Assembly (NCBI GenBank): GCA_035291705.1
Contig: DATDRM010000091.1
Coordinates: forward strand, 1 to 17,834
Source of the DNA: DATDRM01 sp035291705
Lineage (GTDB): Bacteria; Chloroflexota; Anaerolineae; Anaerolineales; UBA4823
Length of the DNA: 17,834 nt
Direction of reading: 5' to 3'
Of this stretch, positions 14,898 through 17,834 are shown piece by piece (the stretch's first letter is position 1; the number at the start of each line of letters is the position of its first letter). A program made the translations under genes and the position numbers. The notes under the pieces are model-generated. The model saw only the letters and a program-made list of their open reading frames with translations, did not search any database and was not told the DNA's origin.

Positions 14898-16061
14898 TTA
14901 AAACGCCTCCTGACGCCTGAACTGCCGTAAATTGTAGACCATCACTGGGATGACTGCAATCAGCAGGACGATGGCGATGGCCGAGCCGACCCCTGAGTTT
15001 CTGGCTGTAAACGATTGGCGATAAAACTGGGTAGCGATCACGTGGGTGCCAAACTGCCCGCCGGTCATCACCCAAACCACGTCGAAGATCTTCAGGGTGA
15101 AGATGATAATCGTCGTCCAGACAGTGATGATCGTGCCCAAAATGTAAGGGATCATGATGCGGAAGAAGGATTGGATTTCGTTGGCCCCGTCTACCCGGGC
15201 CGCTTCTAGAATCTCCTCCGGGATACCTTTCAAAGCCGCTGAGAACAACACCATGGAGTAGCCCGTTTGCAGCCAGATCACGATCAGAATCAGGAACAGG
15301 TTGTTCCAGGGAACGATCTGAATCCACTTATCCCAAGCGTGGGTGGTACCAAATAGGGGCACCATAATCGCATTCAGCACGCCGATCTGGGGTGATTCGA
15401 TTGGCCGGACTTCGTATATGAAGTTCCAGATCACGCTGGCACCCACGAATGAGATCGCCATGGGCAGGAAAATCAGCGACTTGGAAACCCGCTCAAAACG
15501 GCTGCGATCGGAAAGCACAGCCACCAGCAACCCCATGACAACCGATAAGGTGCTGCCAAACACGATCCACATCAGGTTATTGCGGATCGCCTCTTGTAGC
15601 AACCGTTCCGTGAACAAAGACACATAGTTGTTGAAACCAACAAATGCGTTACTCTGCAAGGCTCCGATCAGTGAGGCACCCTGGGGTGGGCCATCGCGAC
15701 CGAAAAGGCTTAACCAAAACGTACGCGCCACCGGGAAGGCCAGATACCAGAACAGAATAGCGATCGCTGGTCCAACGAAAACAAAAGGTTGTAAACGTTG
15801 CGTCCATTGACCAGGCAATCGTTCGACGATGCCGTTGAACACCCAATAGAGCAGGGTGACACCGCCGACTCCCCACACGATCGCCACGAGCGCCATGAGC
15901 CACCTGGGCGCGGCACTATCGCGCAGGAAGATGAAACCCGTGTAGATCACCATGAAGGCGATCAAGGGGATGATCACAGCCAGGAACATTCGGCCGATCC
16001 AGGCCACGAACCTGGCAACTACGCTTAGTTGGCGTTCTTCAACTGCAACGAGCTGTGTCAT
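14898..16061 (-). CDS. carbohydrate ABC transporter permease (MalF/AglF-like)
   Basis: This is the first permease of the CUT1-type importer, 387 residues from ATG 16061. That start is chosen because AGGGAG at 16069-16074 lies 7 bases upstream; a longer in-frame TTG at 16100 would start inside a hairpin. Numbering from the ATG, the EAA loop is PEEILEAARVDGANEIQSFF (E286, D291, G292). Two additional hydrophobic segments precede the core (about residues 25-75), as in MalF-type permeases. The core contains QPFVFVGPAIAILFWYLAFPVARTFWLS and LIFLPMAISFVGASVIW. It is directly upstream of the second permease and 71 bases after the binding protein, from which a stem-loop separates it. Confidence 0.92.
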   Translation of the reverse strand: MTQLVAVEERQLSVVARFVAWIGRMFLAVIIPLIAFMVIYTGFIFLRDSAAPRWLMALVAIVWGVGGVTLLYWVFNGIVERLPGQWTQRLQPFVFVGPAIAILFWYLAFPVARTFWLSLFGRDGPPQGASLIGALQSNAFVGFNNYVSLFTERLLQEAIRNNLMWIVFGSTLSVVMGLLVAVLSDRSRFERVSKSLIFLPMAISFVGASVIWNFIYEVRPIESPQIGVLNAIMVPLFGTTHAWDKWIQIVPWNNLFLILIVIWLQTGYSMVLFSAALKGIPEEILEAARVDGANEIQSFFRIMIPYILGTIITVWTTIIIFTLKIFDVVWVMTGGQFGTHVIATQFYRQSFTARNSGVGSAIAIVLLIAVIPVMVYNLRQFRRQEAF

Positions 16062-16079
16062 AATCCAACTCCCTACTGG

Positions 16080-16114
16080 AAAGGCTGCCAGTCGGTTCAA
16101 GACTGACAGCCTTT
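16080..16114 (-). promoter_or_regulatory. intercistronic stem-loop between binding protein and permease
   Basis: Arms at 16080-16093 and 16101-16114 pair over 14 bp with one G-U wobble in the minus-strand RNA, around a 7-base loop. The stem ends with three U residues only, followed by CCAG and then the ribosome binding site of the permease. Such stem-loops between binding-protein and permease genes usually protect or partly terminate the message, so the binding protein is made in excess. It sits 18 bases after the binding-protein stop. Confidence 0.75.
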
Positions 16115-16132
16115 ACTCTCGAAAAGTCAGGG

Positions 16133-17554
16133 TTACTTAGGCCAGGAGGCGTCGATTTCGGCCAGGACGGTGTCCAGGTCGGCTGCGCCGGAGACGTAGT
16201 CGGTCATGCCGGTCCAGAAGGAACCTGCACCGACCTCGCCCGGCATCAAGTCCGAGCCGTCGAAGCGGAAACTGGTCGCCTCGAGCACCAGCGTGGCGAT
16301 GCCGCGCTCCATGTCCACACCGTACATGTCGGGGGTGGCAGTCTTGTGGGCCGCCAGGGCGCCGCCCTTAGTCAGCCAGCCAGAAGCCGATTGCGGGGTG
16401 GTGAAGTACTCCATCAAGGCGCGCACTTCGGGGCGGTCGGTGAACATCGACATCAGGTCTCCGGCCACCAGGAACGGCTTGCCATAGGCATCGTCGACAG
16501 GCGGCAGGTAGAAGAAGTCATAGTCCACCCCTGCCTGGGCGCCATCGGGGAAGAAGCCGGTGATGAAGTTGCCCTGCTTGTGCAGCCAGCACTTGGGCGG
16601 GTCTTCGAACATGGGCACCGGAGCGTCACCGAAGTAGGTGGAGACGATCCCGTCGGTGCCCCCGTAGACGTAATCCGGGTTGAACCAGACCTCACTCCAC
16701 GTCTCGATGGCTTTCTTGACCTCCGGGGAGGAGAAGGGCAGGGTGCCAGCCACCCAGGCGTCGTAGTTCTCCAGCGAGGTCGTGCGCAGCATCATCTCCT
16801 CGGTCCAGTCGGTGGCCGCCCACCCGGTGGCCGCTCCCGACTCGATACCAACACACCAGGCCGGGTCGCCGTCATCGGCGATCTGCTGGGTCAGCGCCAG
16901 CAGTTCATCCCAGGTGGTGGGAACGCTGTAGCCAGCCGCATCGAAGTCGTCCTTCGGATACCACACCAACGACTTACCGTTGAAGCGGTGCCAGACGCCG
17001 CCCGTCATAGGTTGGCCATCCGGGTCTTCCATCATGCCCATGTCCAGCCAACTCTGGTTGTATTGCTGTGCCAGCCACTCTGCCGGCATCCAACTGGTGG
17101 GATCGATGATGTGCCCCTGGCGTGCGTAGCCAGCTGCCTTGCCCGGCTGCGGAAAGTCAGCTATATCGGGCGGGTTGCCCGCATCCACGGCGATGGAGAG
17201 ACGCGCTTCAAACTCCTTGTCGCCGATGTAGTTGACTTTGATCCCGGTAGCCTCTTCGAAGGCTGCCATCGACTCGAAGAAAAGCTGGTCGTCGGGAGCG
17301 GTGAAGGGGCCGTCGACGGTGACGGTGGTGCCTGTGTATGCCCCGCCCAGGGCTTTCTCCAACTCGCCACCTGGAATGACCGGGAATGGGGTTTCAACCG
17401 CCGGCGGCGCTTCGGTTACTACCGGGGCTTCGGTCGCCGGTGGCGCTTCTGTTGCAGGCAGCTCGGTAGGTGCTGGTCCGCCGCAGGCGCTGATGATCAT
17501 CGAGAGGATCACCAGCAACCCCATTAAAGACCAGAAAGTAGTTTTCCTTGACAT
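16133..17554 (-). CDS. extracellular alpha-glucoside-binding lipoprotein of ABC importer (AglE-like)
   Basis: The protein has 473 residues. A lipoprotein signal peptide (MSRKTTFWSLMGLLVILSMI) is followed by lipobox ISAC with C24 as the lipidation site. A Pro/Thr/Glu-rich linker with repeated ATEAP units (about 25-60) then tethers the binding domain outside the membrane. The solute-binding domain includes EFEARLSIAVDAGNPPDIADFPQPG and PTTWDELLALTQQI, then GIESGAATGWAATDWTEEMML, a stretch close to AglE alpha-glucoside-binding proteins as recalled. Substrates would be sucrose, trehalose, maltose or similar, which fits amylosucrase and trehalose synthase in the same operon. The ATG at 17554 has AAGGAG at 17563-17568. 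It is first in the operon, under a promoter at 17666-17694. The exact ligand is an inference from family and context. Confidence 0.93.
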   Translation of the reverse strand: MSRKTTFWSLMGLLVILSMIISACGGPAPTELPATEAPPATEAPVVTEAPPAVETPFPVIPGGELEKALGGAYTGTTVTVDGPFTAPDDQLFFESMAAFEEATGIKVNYIGDKEFEARLSIAVDAGNPPDIADFPQPGKAAGYARQGHIIDPTSWMPAEWLAQQYNQSWLDMGMMEDPDGQPMTGGVWHRFNGKSLVWYPKDDFDAAGYSVPTTWDELLALTQQIADDGDPAWCVGIESGAATGWAATDWTEEMMLRTTSLENYDAWVAGTLPFSSPEVKKAIETWSEVWFNPDYVYGGTDGIVSTYFGDAPVPMFEDPPKCWLHKQGNFITGFFPDGAQAGVDYDFFYLPPVDDAYGKPFLVAGDLMSMFTDRPEVRALMEYFTTPQSASGWLTKGGALAAHKTATPDMYGVDMERGIATLVLEATSFRFDGSDLMPGEVGAGSFWTGMTDYVSGAADLDTVLAEIDASWPK

Positions 17555-17585
17555 GGATTCTTCTCCTTATCAGATCGCTTATTAA

Positions 17586-17651
17586 TTAAAGGTTGGTGAT
17601 ATTTACATCGCCATATCCGGCGAACTCTTCCGCACTTGTTGAATCAACCAC
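17586..17651 (-). other. possible leader ORF (21 codons, GTG start) in the binding-protein 5' region
   Basis: An open frame from GTG 17651 to TAA 17586 would encode a peptide containing SAEEFAGYGDVNITNL. It overlaps a very strong ribosome-binding-like sequence, AAAGGAGG at 17651-17658. However, the spacing to GTG is essentially zero; a TTG at 17645-17647, spaced 3 bases away, opens another short frame. Expression is therefore doubtful. Confidence 0.25.
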
Positions 17652-17665
17652 CTCCTTTCTTGATT

Positions 17666-17694
17666 ATTATATCTGCATTGTGGCGGCGAGGCAA
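17666..17694 (-). promoter_or_regulatory. sigma70-type promoter of the alpha-glucoside operon
   Basis: On the minus strand TTGCCT (17689-17694) and a perfect TATAAT (17666-17671) are separated by 17 bases. Transcription would begin near 17659, giving a leader of about 105 bases before the binding-protein ATG at 17554. It lies between the LacI-family gene end and the operon. No convincing LacI-type palindromic operator was found around it; TTGATCGTTAAA near 17720-17731 is only a partial match. Confidence 0.75.
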
Positions 17695-17727
17695 TTCACA
17701 TTGTTTCATGTCGCCAGTTTTTAACGA

Positions 17728-17834
17728 TCAAGCTGTTTCCCTTTCGATCAATTTTAAACCGAGCTGGACAGTCTGCGTCGGGCGGGTCGGATCGGCCAGG
17801 CGTGACAGCAACAGCTCGGCTGCCATGCGTCCCG
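17728..17834 (-). CDS. LacI-family transcriptional regulator, C-terminal end (partial)
   Basis: Only the last 34 codons and the TGA at 17728-17730 are inside the window; the rest lies beyond 17834. The visible peptide includes GRMAAELLLSRLADPT and ends QLGLKLIERETA, which matches the closing helix and strand of the sugar-binding domain in LacI/GalR regulators (AAELLLxRL ... LxLxLIxRxT). These proteins are sugar-responsive repressors. It is on the same strand, immediately upstream of the binding-protein promoter, a standard place for the regulator of a sugar-uptake operon. The DNA-binding domain cannot be inspected here. Confidence 0.85.
   Translation of the reverse strand, partial: GRMAAELLLSRLADPTRPTQTVQLGLKLIERETA

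Noticed and set aside
16062..16100. Longer N-terminus of the first permease from TTG 16100
   Set aside because: This start would lie inside the loop of the stem-loop at 16080-16114 and has no ribosome binding site, whereas ATG 16061 has AGGGAG at ideal spacing.
16346..17527. 393-codon open frame on the plus strand
   Set aside because: It is antisense to the solute-binding lipoprotein, whose signal peptide, lipobox and family motifs are clear. The antisense product shows no domain.
17720..17731. TTGATCGTTAAA as a LacI-type operator
   Set aside because: It is only an imperfect palindrome, overlaps the LacI-family stop codon and lies well upstream of the -35 box. It is not strong enough to call.

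Overview
This window most likely comes from a Chloroflexota (Anaerolineae-type) chromosome, probably a free-living heterotroph. The basis is indirect: GC-rich coding DNA, a solute-binding lipoprotein with a Pro/Thr/Glu-rich 'PATEAP'-type linker, an orphan four-helix-bundle (23S-IVS-type) gene, and overall gene content. The assignment is an inference, not a proof.

Layout, left to right. (1) 1-786 (+): 3' part of a D-Ala-D-Ala ligase-like ATP-grasp gene, open at the window edge. (2) 787-1300: an AT-richer four-helix-bundle gene bracketed by 7-bp tandem repeats in opposite orientations, followed by a perfect hairpin with a T-tract. (3) 1348-5645 (+): a tight four-gene operon with an FGGY sugar/polyol kinase, a sphingosine-1-phosphate-lyase-like PLP enzyme, a GntR/HutC-type regulator and a deoxynucleoside-kinase-like P-loop protein. 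A palindrome matching the HutC operator consensus (GTnTAnAC) lies just upstream of the kinase. (4) 5638-17554 (-): ten closely packed genes read right to left. They are an AglE-like binding lipoprotein, two sugar ABC permeases, a small repeat-containing membrane protein, an aldo/keto reductase, trehalose synthase, a GH1 beta-glucosidase, amylosucrase, a Nudix hydrolase and an MFS transporter. (5) 17728-17834 (-): C-terminus of a LacI-family regulator, immediately upstream of a sigma70-like promoter for the transporter operon.

How the genes work together. The minus-strand operon looks like an alpha-glucoside uptake and conversion system. The binding protein and permeases would import sucrose, trehalose or maltose-type sugars. 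Amylosucrase would use sucrose to build alpha-glucan, trehalose synthase would interconvert maltose and trehalose, and GH1 would cut beta-glucosides. No ABC ATPase is present, so a shared one elsewhere is implied. LacI-type control is likely.

The plus-strand operon is the less ordinary part. A kinase whose substrate-site sequence differs from xylulokinase is paired with a lyase family that cleaves phosphorylated amino-alcohols, together with its own probable regulator and operator. This could be an undescribed catabolic route for an amino-polyol or amino-sugar alcohol, but that is a hypothesis.

No tRNA, rRNA, CRISPR array or insertion sequence was recognised, and no gene-free stretch exceeds 300 bases.
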